From Forficula auricularia (Eukaryota > Arthropoda > Insecta > Dermaptera > Forficulidae), in the NCBI GenBank assembly GCA_024734495.1, contig JALMQS010000187.1:16678455-16742454 (forward strand): a DNA stretch of 64,000 bases, given 5' to 3'. Position 1 is the stretch's first letter. Each line of letters opens with the position of its first letter. The notes beneath the pieces were generated by a model, which saw only the letters and a program-made list of their open reading frames with translations, had not been told where the DNA came from and did no database searches. The position numbers were made by a program, and so were the translations under genes. This document shows positions 1 through 11,244 of this stretch, piece after piece.

Positions 1-834
1 TTATATGTTAGAGTTTCAAATCAAAAAATTCAAAACAAATCGTTATATTATTTATTTTTATTTTTATATAATATAAAATATAGCCAAATATACCTACATA
101 CATGTTAACATAATTTTAATTTATGTTAACACGGAACTAGAATAAAACAAACGAATTCATTATATAGGTATATTTTTTAAAAGTAAATATCTAATAAATT
201 AAATTAAAAAAATTTCAAACTAAAATCGAAGAAATTCAGATATTTCTAATAAAATAGTTATATTATTAATTGGTAAAGGTCTCAAAATTAAAATGTGTGT
301 TTATTTGCATCAAGCAGAGGACAACCTCTTTGTTTCTCTCTATGAATACTGTTGTGTCCATAATAATAGTAAAATATTAACAACTCAAATGGGTAACGAA
401 TAATCTTTATTAAATAAAATATAACATTAGAATAACAAAACAAAACAATTAACATTCCCAATCGCCACCGTTGCCTAGCAACGACAATCAAACAAATACC
501 TTATATTGTTTAAAAGTAATTATGTAATATAAAAATCTTAAATAATACTTACAAAACAACCTTAACATCAATTTTATATTATTTTTTATTTAATTATTCC
601 AGTTTATACAGATAAATTCATTTTTGGAAAAAAAATATGTTTTTTTTTTTTATAAAAATAATTAAAATGCAGGGAATTTCGCTGTTGCCAACCTATTTAC
701 CTACCCTTGACTCTGGGTAAGCTAACTCGACCTCTATTTTGTTTTATGAAAATCATATTGTTTGAAACTCCAGGGTAACTCTCAACCCAGAGTTGAGTAA
801 GCCGAGAGGATAATTTTTTTTTATGAAATTGGCC
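1..834. other. AT-rich sequence, no gene recognised
   Basis: No coding signature, RNA gene or intact mobile element is visible. Short open frames here have no recognisable domain. Near 830 the sequence ends in TTGGCCCTTAG, which resembles the right end of the Harbinger-type MITEs at 52995 and 54980, but no matching left end was found. Confidence 0.5.
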
Positions 835-1082
835 CTTAGAGAGTAAACCTGCTAACTCACAACAAGGAAATTTTACAGGGCAGAGAAAAAACAAACAAAA
901 TTTAATATTGTTGTTATGGAAAAAAATATTTTTCACATTTTTTTTCTACAACTTACGATCCTAATTTTAAGTAGCAGTTTTATACTTGGACGATGCTGCA
1001 TTTCTTTTTCTTTCGAACGGTTTTAATATGTCATATTTGAAAAATATGGAGTTTGTAGGTTTACACTCCAAGCCAACAATAT
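835..1082. repeat. Partial copy of a TIR element (relative of 34146-34627)
   Basis: The sequence from TAGAGAGTAAACCTGCTA to TTTACACTCCAAGCC matches, with scattered differences, the element at 34146-34627 without the SINE that interrupts that copy. The ends are roughly inverted (AAACCTGCTA near the left, GTAGGTTTACACT near the right). This copy preserves the empty site TTTTAATATGTCATAT into which the SINE at 34.35 kb inserted. No protein is encoded. Confidence 0.65.
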
Positions 1083-2454
1083 ACCGGGTCAGTTTTTTCT
1101 ATCTTGAGACAGTCTTATAATTCAAAAACAGTGCATTATATGGAAAAAAGTTTCAAATAAAAGTTTGTTTATATCGAGGGGGAAACTAAACTACGCTAGA
1201 ACAAGCTTTCAAGGCTATTTCAATGTCAAGTTCTGTTTTTTAAATAGAACCCTATATTTTTCTATATGTCTACTTATTCTACAAAAAAAAAACTGAACAA
1301 CTTTCATAAGAACTATTTTTACTTTATTTTATACGACATCAAATAAACAAAATACATGAATCAATTAGATCTCAAAAAATAATTCTTAATAATTATTTTG
1401 AACAATTATTTAATTTAATTATCAAATAATTATGACCAAATATTTAATTATTAAATAAATAATTTAATAATTTTTCGACACTGTTCTGAGACATTCCAGA
1501 GAATACCTATCGCAAGTCTTCTGGATGAATTCCAGTTCCAATTTCCTTATTTTGGACTGTTTCAGTTACTTCGTAGCCTTTACATTTCCCGTTTTTTTTT
1601 AACAGATTTTACAACACGATAAAATGAAGCTTATGAGGGTGTATTCCTATCAGGAAAACGCTCGGCATTCATTTCAATGACAGCCCCATAACACTTCTTC
1701 CACATTCACCATAAATTAAGACTATTTTAATTCTGTCTTCAACAAAAAAATGCTCCATTTATATTATAATAATACAATATAACTATCTACTCGATTGACA
1801 CGTGAAATAAACTTTTTTAAAATCAAGAATTTTAAGTAGTTCTAATAAGAAGAAAATAATCTCTGAAATCTGTGTACCTACTTATAATGAAGTTTTAATA
1901 CCTATAATATAAACACTTATTTTTATAGTTTTTAAGGAATTTGGTGTTGGTACTTGGTGAAACATTTTTTAAAATTATTGGATAAAAATAATAAATTCGT
2001 TTTATTTTTTTATATCTTAATGTGAAACCTACCAAGTATTTTTATCCAATAACTTATTTTTATTGTGACTTTTCGATTTAATAATTATTTGTTTAATAAT
2101 TAATTATTTAATCATTATTATTTGAAAATTAAGTTAAATAATTGTTAGAAATAATTATTAGGATTTTTTTGAGATCTAATTGATTTAATATTTTTGTTTA
2201 TTTGATGTCGTATAAAAAATAGTTGTTATGAAAGTTGTTCAGTTTTTTTTTTTTGTAGATTAAGTAGACGTAACGAAAAATATAGGGTTCTATTTAAAAA
2301 ACAGAATTTGACTTTGAACTACCCTTGGAAGCTTGTTTAGGTCGACAACAATAGCGTAGTTTAGTTTCCCCTTCATATAAATAAACTTTTTTCCATATAA
2401 TGCACTGTTTTTGAGTTATAGAAGTGTCTCATGATAAAAAAACTCACCCGATAT
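1081..2454. mobile_element. Family A long inverted-repeat element, copy A1
   Basis: A roughly 1.37-kb non-coding element whose ends are inverted copies beginning ATACCGGGTCAG and ending CTCACCCGATAT. The arms are about 330 bp and share landmarks such as GTGCATTATATGG, ACAAGCTTTCAAGG and ACGACATCAAATAAAC. The middle contains a unique stretch (TTCCAGTTCCAATTTCC, then GTGTATTCCTATCAGG). Other copies lie at 4813, 5581 and 20253. It resembles a non-autonomous DNA transposon or foldback element, but no transposase was seen, so the superfamily is unknown. A P-family retroposon (1927-2051) is inserted in it. Confidence 0.75.
1927..2051 (-). mobile_element. P3: P-family retroposon, ribozyme apex deleted
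   Basis: Inserted in element A1 with a 12-bp target duplication ACTTATTTTTAT at 1915-1926 and 2052-2063. The sequence begins AGTTTTTAAGGAATTTGG, the reverse complement of the conserved P-family 3' end, and carries TTGGATAAAAA then GTGAAACCTACC and TATCCAAT as inverted arms. It matches the arms of P2 (33636-33916), but the central segment with the hammerhead motif is missing. I infer a deletion of the palindrome apex after insertion, or an incomplete insertion. Confidence 0.75.
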
Positions 2455-2887
2455 TATATATGTATAATGTATAGTGTATATATTGTATTTAAATATAATT
2501 ACTTTATTACTGTATAATTACTTGTATAAAAAAATAAGAAAGACGAGCGAATTTGTTTAGAACGAATAACGACTCTTTATTTATATTTTTTACAACAATA
2601 ACAATGGTTGCCAACACAATTACTATTTTTTTCGAAATATTTCAAATAAAATATATTTTTAACCGACTTCAAAAAAGGAGGAGGTTATCAATTCGACTGA
2701 TTTTTTTTTTTTTGTGTGTGTATGTTTCCTGATTTCTTCGCCAATTGTGAACCGATTTTGATGATTTTTTTGCATTGTGTTCACCTTTTTTGTTATGTTT
2801 GTTCAGGGATAACTTCTTTGTTTATGAACCGATTTTAATGATTCTTTCTGCGTTTGGATCAGTATAGCTCCAAGGTAGTCAGGATAT

Positions 2888-3245
2888 CTAACTATTTATT
2901 TATTTTTTATAATGATATTGATACAAGAAGAAGTTGCACCAAAAAGGTACAACCTCTGTAGTCTGCGGTGGACCCTTGTATCGTGAAATAAGAAGAGATT
3001 TAGGGATTGTGGATGCAGGTCTTGAAAGATTGAAGGTTATAATTTGCTGGAAAGACGGTCGGGGGAAGAGAGTTCCAGTCTCTAGATGTCATAGGGATAA
3101 ATGAATTGGCGAATATGTTTGTTCGATTAGTATCCAATTTAAGCGCGTAGGGGTGTTGAATCTTAGAAAATCGTGTATTTCGCTCAAATGAAGCCTTTGG
3201 TGGGATTATCGATTTTATCTCGTCAGAACAAAAGCCATGTATTTT
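2888..3245 (-). pseudogene. 5'-truncated non-LTR retrotransposon, 3' end
   Basis: On the minus strand an open frame ends with residues like CSDEIKSIIPPKASFERN, then NSFIPMTSRDWNSLPPTVFP and LQSFKTCIHNP. This matches the C-terminal tail of LINE reverse-transcriptase proteins (the WNSLP and FK pattern). A roughly 100-bp 3' UTR follows, ending TATCAATATCATTAT and an A/T-rich tail at about 2890-2920. The upstream part of the same frame (3246-3392) is element D sequence, so the frame is a chimera of two repeats. Related 3' ends lie at 55907-56215 and 43800-44592. The clade is uncertain (CR1/Jockey-like). Confidence 0.8.
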
Positions 3246-3770
3246 ATGTATGTTCAGCGAGAACTTTTTCCCACATGGACGGATTTTGATGATTCTTTTT
3301 TTATTGGAAATAGGGTGCCTTAGGAATGGTCCCATATTAATTTGGTCAAGTTCTGATGATATGATCAATGACGAAATAACGTAAATCTCCAATTCTTATG
3401 AGCAAATAATCGAAATTATAATAAATAAAATCTTTTATAAAAAAAAACAATCTTAAAACGTTCATTTAAAACCCGCTAACGTTTCGAGAGAATTATATTA
3501 AGTCACTATTAATAACATCACTAAAAAGAGAAAAATAAAAAAAAAATAAAACCGACTTCAAAAAAATTAAATGCAACAAATAAAATAATAATAACTTAAA
3601 AATCAAATAAAATACACTAAAAGGTATAAAATAATTATCTAATTTAGTTACAACTAAACGACGAAATATTAACATGAAATTACTTTTTGAAGTCGGTGCC
3701 AAACAAACTATACCTATAAGCGTACCCGCCAAACGTACTAACAAAGATACGTCGATTGCGATTCATAAAA

Positions 3771-4119
3771 TCAAATACTGTATATACCAATACAGGACAG
3801 TCTGTCAAAATACAATAGAAGAGCAAACCGTTTTTGGTCTCATGAATTTGAGCGCCACCATGCGAGCAAAATGGAAATCTTGCAGTCAAATCCGACTTTC
3901 GGCTACCTACAAAATTAAAAAAAAACTTGAACGTCATGGAAAAAATATATATTGTGTCCTTCTAATGTTATATATGATTTAATAAGATCGATTTTAAATA
4001 ATTTACGCATTTTAATATTATGCGCTTTATGTAGTTTACGTTTTTCTCGCTAGAGTGTGCTGTTTTCAGGGTACCATATTTTTGACAGGCTGTCCTGTAT
4101 TGTTATATACAGTATTTGA
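3771..4119. mobile_element. 349-bp TIR element nested in D1
   Basis: The ends are TCAAATACTG and CAGTATTTGA. The imperfect terminal repeat extends about 40 bp, with AATACAGGACAG followed by TGTCAAAA on each side. It interrupts the D palindrome exactly where the uninterrupted copy (about 18445) reads CATAAAAGGTATATG. Flanking TAAAA on both sides suggests a 5-bp target duplication. The open frame running through the left end has no recognised domain. The superfamily is unclear because 5-bp duplications are not diagnostic here. Confidence 0.75.
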
Positions 4120-4280
4120 TAAAATGTATATGTTTGGCACCGACTTCAAAAAGTATTTTCATGTTAATATTTCTTAGTTTAGTTGTAACTAAATTAGATA
4201 ATTATTTTATACCTTTTAGTGTATTTTATTTTATTTTTGAGTTCTTATTATTTTATTTGTTGCATTTAATTTTTCATAGA

Positions 4281-4812
4281 ATGTTTTGGTTGGGATAAAA
4301 TTATAAGCCACTGTTTTTTTTTTCAAAAATACAATTACCTATACAATCGAAGCCACATCGATCTTCCAAGAATATTAATGTTAATGGGTGATAAGTGTAA
4401 GCCATGAGGATATGCATCACTAAACAAATTCCGAATTTAATTTTTACATAATGGTTATTTCTGTCTTTATATACTGCCTGATGTAATTAATACTTTCTTA
4501 TGACCTATGTAATAATAATTTTTTTTCTTTATCAATTGTGTATGTCTGTCTGTCCATCCTCGTCTCTTCTGTTGTCTGACGCAATCCCTTTCATTATCTT
4601 TCTTTTAATGAAATTTCGCCTCCGCCCTGAAAGGGAAAGTATTACACACATATTAAGAAGGAGGTAAGGAAGATTAGGTACCCTGGATTTGTACTAAAGA
4701 AACATGACTAAGCGTTTATCCAATGATGCAATCCTACATATTATCATCTTCTCGAGGTTGCCGGCCTACATTCCACACGATTTTGATAGAAAAAATTTTT
4801 TTAATAAAAAAA
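4281..4812. other. AT-rich spacer, nothing recognised
   Basis: No supported gene or repeat boundary was found between D1 and A2. It contains ordinary AT-rich sequence with short simple runs. Confidence 0.4.
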
Positions 4813-5515
4813 TATACCGGCTGAGTTTTTTATCTTGAGACAGTCTTATAACTCAAAAACAGTGCATTATATGAAAAAAAGCTTCAAATAAAAGTTTATT
4901 TATATCGAGGTTCCCCCTAGGGAAACTAAACTACGCTATTGTTTGTCGCTCTAGAACAAGCTTTCAAGGGTATTTTAAGGTCAAGTTCTGATTTTTAAAT
5001 GGAAACCTATATATTTCTTTTCATTTTTATAATCTACAAAAAAAAACTAAGCAACTTTCATAAGAACTATTTTTTTATACGACATTAAATAAACAAAATA
5101 TTAAATCAATTATTAGTTCTCAAAAAAATCCTGATAATTATTTTTAACAATTGTTGAACTTAATTATCAAGTAATAATGATCAAATATTTACGTCACAAC
5201 AATGAAAATAAGTGTTTATAATCATTTTAAAACTTCATTATACACAAATATAAGAGATTATTTTTTACTTAATAGAACTACTTAAACTTTTTGAGTTTAA
5301 AAAAGTTTCTTTCTCGTGTTCAATCCAGTAGATAGTTATATTGTATTTTCATAATAAAAATGTAGCATTTTTTGTTGAAGAAAGAATTGAAATGGTCTTA
5401 ATTTATGGTGAATGAGTGAAGAAGTGTGCCAAAGGCTGCCATTGAAATGGATGGATAGGAATACATCCTCACAAGCTTCATTTTATTGTGTTATAAAATC
5501 TGTTTAAAAAAAAAC
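4813..5515. mobile_element. Family A element, partial copy A2
   Basis: Begins TATACCGGCTGAG and has the A-family left arm (GTGCATTATATG, ACAAGCTTTCAAGG, AACTTTCATAAGAAC). It continues into the unique middle in inverted order relative to A1 (GAAATGGTCTTAATTTATGG, then ATACATCCTCACAAGC). It stops at about TAAAATCTGTTT, before the right arm. A fragment of another repeat (CATCAAAACATGTATTTTCG) separates it from A3. Confidence 0.65.
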
Positions 5516-5580
5516 AAAAATACATCAAAACATGTATTTTCGATACAAAATACGTATTTTGAAATGTATTTTACATAAAT

Positions 5581-6579
5581 ATATACCGGGTGATTTTTTT
5601 ATCTTGAGACAGTTATAGCTCAAAAACAGTACATTATATGAAAAAAAGTTTATTTATATCGAGGAGGAAACGAAACTACGTTATTGTTCGTCGATCTATA
5701 ACAAGCTTTCAAGGGTATTTCAAGGTCAAGATCTGTTTTTTAAATGGAAAGCTATATATTTCTTTTCATATTCATAATCTACAAAAAAAAAACTAAGCAA
5801 CTTTCATAAGAACTATTTTTTTATCCGACATCAAATAAACAAAATATTAAATCAATTATATCTCAAAAAAATTCTTAATAATTATTTTTAACAATCATTC
5901 AACTTAATTATCAAATAATAATTATTGAAAAATTAATTATTAAATAAATAATTTAATAACAATTAATAATTTTTCAACACTATTCTGAGACATTCCAGAG
6001 TGTATCCCATAACTTCTGGGTGAATTCCAGTTCCAATTTCGTTTTTTGGCCTGTTCCAGTTTCTTCGTAGCCTTTACATTTCCTGTTTTTTTTTGTTTTG
6101 TTTATTTTAAACTGATTTAGAACATGCAAAGGCTAGCCTTGTGAAATTTGTGATTTTTACGAAAAATTTAAATTATTCAAATTGTAGAAATTTTAGTATA
6201 TTTGGGATCAGGAGGTCCTAGAGAATTGAAAAAATATATTTTTTTTTAAATATCTCGAAAAATTTTTTTTGAAGAAAATCGAAAAAATGCAAAGGCTATG
6301 TGAAATTTGTGATTTTTACGAAAAATTTAAATTATTCAAATTGTAGAAATTTTAGTATATTTGGGATCAGGAGGTCCTAGACATTTGAAAAAATATATTT
6401 TTTTTGAAATATCTCGAGAAAATTTTATAAATAAAATGAACCTTGTGAGGGTGTATTCCTATCAGGAAAACGCTCGGCATCCATTTCACAGCCAATGGCA
6501 CACTTCTTCCACATTCACCATAAATTAAGACCGTTTCAATTCTGTCTTAAACATTTGTATTATAGCAATACAATATAAC
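5581..6579. mobile_element. Family A element, partial copy A3
   Basis: Begins ATATACCGGGTGA with the A-family left arm, followed by the unique middle (TTCCAGTTCCAATTTCG, GTAGCCTTTACATTTCC, GTGTATTCCTATCAGG). A two-unit tandem duplication (6121-6436) interrupts it, and it ends where a hAT-like end begins at 6580. The right arm is missing. Confidence 0.65.
6121..6436. repeat. Two-unit tandem repeat, about 160 bp each
   Basis: The units start at about 6124 and 6288 with ATGCAAAGGCT. They share TTTGTGATTTTTACG, TTTTAGTATATTTGGG and CAGGAGGTCCTAGA with few differences. The pair is inserted in element A3 between AAACTGATTTAG and ATAAAATGAACC, where A1 has the uninterrupted counterpart. The origin is unknown. 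Confidence 0.75.
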
Positions 6580-7140
6580 CAGTGATGGATTTCCGCCTAG
6601 GCCCACAAGGCCCGGGCCTGGGGGCCCCGGTTGCGGAATCTTTTTTTTTTTTTTTTCAACCTAAAAAGATCACAAGGGAACTACAACAGGCATTAAAAAT
6701 ATCATACAAGTATGCAATCACAATCTCTGGCTAAACAAATATCGCTTAACATTCTCATTAAAATTACTAAGAGTTTTTACGTTGGATTGCTGCTCCATTT
6801 ACATAAGCTCAAAAGCCTGGCTTGCCGGGGGATTTGGATAGGACTTTGGAAAACGAGTGTCTGCACCTGCAAGCTTATTTGTCGTCGAACGATGAAGTTA
6901 TGGAGTTATCGTCACTGAAGCTATACAAATACTTATCGGAAAAAGGCTTTTTGGACATTTATGCAAAACGTAGGAATTGCATTCCGAATGCTGTTGTGTA
7001 CTGTACACCATCGTCAAACGGTTTAGCAGAACGGCCGTTTTCAGCGCTAAAGAGAGTAAAGAATTACTTAAGATCTAACATAGGAGAGAACTCAATTCAC
7101 TCTTTGTAATGTACATAGAGTCTGAAATAATGCAGTCAAT
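6580..7140 (+). pseudogene. hAT transposon remnant with transposase C-terminus
   Basis: The left end CAGTGATGGATTTCCGCC, followed by a CCCGGGCCTGGGGGCCCC stretch, is typical of hAT ends. Downstream, overlapping frames at 6712-7109 encode fragments. The best reads SNGLAERPFSALKRVKNYLR and resembles the hAT dimerisation domain near the transposase C-terminus (usual pattern AERSFSALKRIK). The rest of the protein is missing or frameshifted, and the right end has been replaced by G-rich Helitron-like sequence. It is non-functional. Confidence 0.75.
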
Positions 7141-7239
7141 TGACTATGAAGACGTATGTGTGTGTGGGGGGGGGGGGGGTTGCAGGATGGAGTGTTGGGG
7201 TGGTGGTGTGGGGGCGAGGGTTGGGCACGGGTTAAGTTG

Positions 7240-7804
7240 CCTATTAAGGGTAATAATTTTCATTTTTTGCCCCCCCCCCCTTTGGGTGGTTAGTTTTTGC
7301 ATTTCTAGCCTTCTAGTGACCCACAGATTATGTATATAAAATTTGGTTGATTTTGGTCCAAAAGCAAGAATTTTCATATTTTGACCCCTCCCCCTTTTTG
7401 GGTGTTTTTTGGGGAAATTTTTTTAAACAAAAGTTGTCAGAAATCACATCCCCTACAACTTTGCTCATTTTAAAATTTGCCGTAGAGTTAATAGTTTAGG
7501 AGTTATTTGATACCAAACCTCCTTTTGGGGTCAAAATATCAAAACGTTATATAGCTAAAAACGTAAGTTAGAAGACATCTGATACAAATATGAAATTTCA
7601 TAATAATCCCTTCAGCCGTTTTGACGTGAATCGTGAGCAACTTTTCGCGGAATCCACTGAAACAGACAGACAGACATACATACAGACAGACATGAATTTT
7701 GTTGAGGGTGTTTTCGTTCATAACTTTGCTTGAAACGTGTGCAACCAAAATTTGGCGTGATTTGGACCAATGTACAGACAAAACCTTAATTTTATATATA
7801 TAGA
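7240..7804 (-). mobile_element. Helitron-like 5' end fragment
   Basis: Read on the minus strand it starts at 7804 with TCTATATATATAAAATTAAG, then a GTCTGTCTG-rich leader, and runs into a G/C-homopolymer-rich interior. A second copy at 59640-60250 aligns through AAAGTTGTCAGAAATCACATC, GCCGTAGAGTTAATAGT and CTTTGCTTGAAACGTGTGCA. A TC start and an absence of terminal inverted repeats fit Helitrons. No Rep/helicase is present, so it is a non-autonomous piece. Confidence 0.55.
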
Positions 7805-8089
7805 TTATAATCATATTATTAAATATATCTCCTTAGAGATAATAAATATTTACTTTTTTATTGTTTTAAAACTGCGTGTTTTAAAATATTTCTTTATAAA
7901 TATGTAAAATAAATAATAGGTATCTTTTGAACTAATTCTAGATGATCATAATATACATTTCAAAATCTAGTCTTGTTTTCTCAACTACATTTTTGTCTCA
8001 AATTTAAAGCCTTGCTTGAGCCTATGACTTTATATATTTATTAATTTTGCGAGTATATTTTACATATAATATTATATGGTTTTCGAATG

Positions 8090-8154
8090 GGGGGGGGGGG
8101 GGGCGCTAAAAAAGTATTGTTCCCCGGGCGCGAGTTAAGCTCTCTACGCCACTG
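8090..8154 (-). mobile_element. hAT-like terminus fragment
   Basis: On the minus strand it begins CAGTGGCGTAGAGAGC and continues GCGCCCGGGG toward a G-tract, as many hAT ends do. No partner end or target duplication was located. The adjacent GC-rich sequence (8155-8240) repeats GGGGTCCAGGGG and AGCCCCTGG and may belong to the same or another element. Confidence 0.45.
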
Positions 8155-8240
8155 GTGGAAGTGGAGTGTGAGGGTTTGGGGTCCAGGGGTCGTAGCCCCT
8201 GGCTAGCAAGAGGGCAGCCGAAGGCGGGCCTTGCAGCTAG

Positions 8241-8685
8241 TCTTCTATATTTATCCTCTCTGTGTTGTTTTTGACCTAATTGAATTTGCTTCCGTAAGGA
8301 AAAGAATGTCAATTAACAATAATTGCATAAATCTCGAAAATTTTGCACTCAACGTGCTGAGTATGAAAAAAAGATCACTTTTTCGCCAATCTTCTTTTTT
8401 GTTCACTTTTATTTTAAATTAGAATACTTACCTTTCTATTATAATTGATGATTTGACAATTTTTATTTCTCCTCGATTCAAATAGAATTTATATAATTTT
8501 ATTTTATTCATTAAATAATGAATATCAAAGCTAAATATATATACCTATATATATATTATAATAGTTGATAGTAAAACCAATAAAAAATTTAATTTCTAAT
8601 AATGATTACGTTATTCTAAAATATATATAATAATAACAAAATATGAAAAAAGTCTTCGGAGAAAGTTTTCTCTATTATAATTATG
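8241..8685. other. AT-rich spacer, nothing recognised
   Basis: The 63-residue frame at 8231-8422 has no recognisable domain and shows no coding bias. No repeat boundary was identified. Confidence 0.4.
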
Positions 8686-10047
8686 TACCGGGTGATTCAA
8701 TAAGGGTGACGAGGTACGGTATCTCAGGAACTTATAATCGTAGAAGTTTGGGAAAAAAATCCTTCAGAGGAAATCGACCAAGAAAAATTGCTGGAAATAT
8801 TTTTTAAGTTCATACGTCCACCGCTAGGTGGCTAAATAGCTTCGATCGTATAAAAAATGCAATTTTCTCAAAAATTTTCCAATATAAGTTTAGAAATGAA
8901 TAATCTCACGTTAATGCCACCATAATAGTCCATCTTTTTGATAAATGACATTTTATTGTAGGACGTAAAATAAAGGCGGGAGGGGATGCTAAACTTTTAT
9001 GGACTGTAGTATCTATAACTTAAGTTTGACTGAACGGAATTTTGTTAACAAGGTCTGGTTCAAGAAAGGAAAGTTTGGTGAATAAAATAAAAAACCATCC
9101 ATGCCATTCTAGTTCTTGCCGCCCTCGCTAAGGGGCGTGTTTTATAAAGTAAAACGTTTTATTAATTTTGCTCCGAAATCTTAAATAGAACCCTATAATT
9201 ATTTTATTAGATTCAGAAAGTAGATCAAATTTGCAACAAAATATGTTTAAACCGCATGTCGATATCTTCTTTCGTTTAACAGTTATTGCTTAAAGAATAT
9301 TTTATTAACGAATTTATTAAAGAAACAAAATAGGTAATTGAGTTTTCAATTTTTTTTAAGTTTCGTAGTCAAGCATGCCATGGACAAATAAAAAAACAGT
9401 TTAAAACTTTGTTCTTATTTTCATTTAATCACAACAATAATGATAATAACGCTTTTTTCCTAATGCTTTTCTGTGTCGCCTGTGAGTAGGTATTAAATTT
9501 CAAAAATGTCTAATTTCTTAGAAGGCCGTGAAAGACTTGGTTGACAGTTTCTATGGAAACGGCGATTTTTCACAAATAGATGTTAATGTTGTAATTGTTA
9601 TTTTATTGTTTGTTATGTTATATCATTATTGTTGTGATTAGATGAAAATAAGAACAAAGTTTTAAACTGTTTTTTTATTTGTCCATGGCATGCTTGACTA
9701 CGAAACTTAAAAAAAAAATTGAAAACTCAATTACCTATTTTGTTTCTTTAATAAATTCGTTAATAAAATATTCTTTAAGCAATAACTGTTAAACGAATGA
9801 AGATATCGACATGCGGTTTGAACATATTTTGTTGCAAATTTGATCTATTTTCTGAATCTACTAAAATAATTATACGGTTCCATTTAAGATTTCGGAGCAA
9901 AATTAATAAAACGTTTTACTTTATAAAACACGCCCCTTAGCGAGGGCGGCAAGAACCAGAATGGCATGGATGGTTTTTTTTCAAACTTCTACGATTATTA
10001 GTTCCTGAGATACGGTACCTCGTCACCCTTATTGAATCACCCGATAC
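8686..10047. mobile_element. Family B long inverted-repeat element (1.36 kb)
   Basis: Terminal inverted repeats start TACCGGGTGATTCAATAAGG and end in the reverse complement, CCTTATTGAATCACCCGATA. A second, much longer palindrome inside has arms at about 9085-9430 and 9630-9985 that share CCATCCATGCCATTCT, CGCTAAGGGGCGTG and CATGCCATGGACAAATA, around a roughly 200-bp loop. The left half carries about 325 bp (8760-9085) that the right half lacks. It encodes nothing. The end resembles family A (CCGGGTGA), suggesting related ends recognised by one transposase; that is inference. Confidence 0.8.
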
Positions 10048-10689
10048 TTTCATTCAACAATAGTAAATAAATCCAACTATAATACGAACGGCCCCGTAAT
10101 CACGTTTTGATGTCTCTTAATGACAGATTTTTACTTTACCATACAGGGTATGGTCAACTATTGTAATCGTGCATTAAAAAAGTTTTTTTTTTCAAAATAT
10201 CTCAAAAACTGCTTAAATTATTTTGATTAAAAAAATTGAGCGAAACCATGGCATTTCGCTCTACAAAAAAGCCTGAATAAGTGAACATCGAAAACATTAT
10301 ATTTTTCGAGATAATAATTGTTTTGTCAAAATGTCTGTTAGTCTGTGTGTTACCAAATTTTTGTGGACGAGCTAGCTCAAAAACTAGTGTGAATATCGAA
10401 ACCAAATTTTACATGTAGTTTTGGTGCATTGAGATTAAGAGCTGATTAGATTTTGGTGCGTATCGACCCAAAATTAAGGGGGTGGATGGGGGTTTAAAAT
10501 TTTAAATTATAATATTTTCAAACTAAAAAAAAACAAACAAAAAAAATGAAATATACTATAATAACGATAAATAAAATTCTGGCGCAGAAATCAGTGAGGG
10601 GGGGGGGGGGGGGGGGCAAAAAATAAAAATCTAGTAAGTCTTGGAGAACAGATGGATAAATTTCTTTGGAGGGGACCATCCATACTGAA

Positions 10690-11098
10690 ATTAAATCATC
10701 ATCATCATCATTGAGTATACAGTCCTAAGACTGGTTTGATGCAACAATCCGTCTCCACTCGACTCTGTCCCCCGCCAGCTGTTTAACCTCTCTAAATGTC
10801 TGGCATCCCATATCCCCAATTATTTGGTTGAAATATTCTAATCTGGGTCTTCCCCTTCCCCTTTTCTTTCCCACCTCCCCCCAAGATATCCCTAAGCAGT
10901 CCCCCATGTCTTAGTGTGTGCCCCATCATCTGACCTCTTCTCTTCTTCAGACTCTTCCACAAGGTTCTTCTTTCTCCGATTCTTCCAAGAAAATCTTCAT
11001 TTGTAATTTTATCCATCCATGTAGCACCACATTTCTAAAGCCTCTAATCTCTTTCTCTCCGCTTTTCTAATTGTCCAGGTTTCACACCCGTACAATGA
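10690..11098 (-). pseudogene. RTE-like LINE 3' end, frameshifted
   Basis: Two minus-strand frames together give the C-terminal tail of an RTE/BovB-type ORF: MDKITNEDFLGRIGERRTLW, KKRRGQMMGHTLRHGG, then RGRPRLEYFNQIIGDMGC and VEWRRIVASNQS, with one frameshift between them. The 3' tail is a short ATC/TGA microsatellite (at about 10697-10712), as is usual for RTE elements. A close plus-strand copy lies at 40208-40690. It is 5'-truncated and inactive. Confidence 0.85.
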
Positions 11099-11168
11099 AA
11101 TTACCCGTACCCGTGAAATTAAATATTTTGCTAAAATAGGAATAACAGATAGAATATCTATAATTAAA

Positions 11169-11213
11169 AAGACTGATGATGAAGGTCAAAACTTCGAAAC
11201 TATAAGTACTCTC
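11169..11213 (+). ncRNA. Hammerhead ribozyme motif HHR-1
   Basis: CTGATGA lies at 11173-11179. Stem II is GAAG (11181-11184) paired with CTTC (11192-11195), followed by GAAA at 11196-11199. Stem III is closed: ACT (11199-11201) pairs with AGT (11105+100 to 11207, i.e. 11205-11207) around an ATA loop. Stem I may pair AGA (11170-11172) with TCT (11110+100 to 11212, i.e. 11210-11212) if one extra base at the cleavage site is tolerated. The layout is type I. It lies inside element H, and no inverted partner copy was found. Confidence 0.7.
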
Positions 11214-11244
11214 TAACAAATAAATTATAACATATTCTAAAAAA

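Larger units (their letters stand above)
2661..4280. mobile_element. Family D TIR element, copy D1, with two nested insertions
   Basis: Starts with AACCGACTTCAAAAAAGG and GAGGAGG and runs into an internal palindrome around 3548-4280 whose halves contain CCGACTTCAAAAA, TGCAACAAATAAAA and GTTACAACTAAACG. Intact relatives are at 18250-18968 and in the tandem array at 61.3-63.0 kb. D1 is interrupted by a LINE 3' fragment (2888-3245) and a 349-bp TIR element (3771-4119), and its right terminal repeat has been lost. The superfamily is not assigned. Similar CCGACTTCAAAAAAGG ends are, from memory, widespread in arthropod genomes. Confidence 0.7.

Noticed and set aside
3000..3392. A single 130-codon gene
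   Set aside because: The N-terminal third is element D sequence (also translated at 18.6 kb) and the rest is a LINE tail. It is a junction product.
3674..3982. A 102-codon gene starting MKLLFEVGAK
   Set aside because: It spans the junction of the D palindrome and the nested 349-bp TIR element; no domain.
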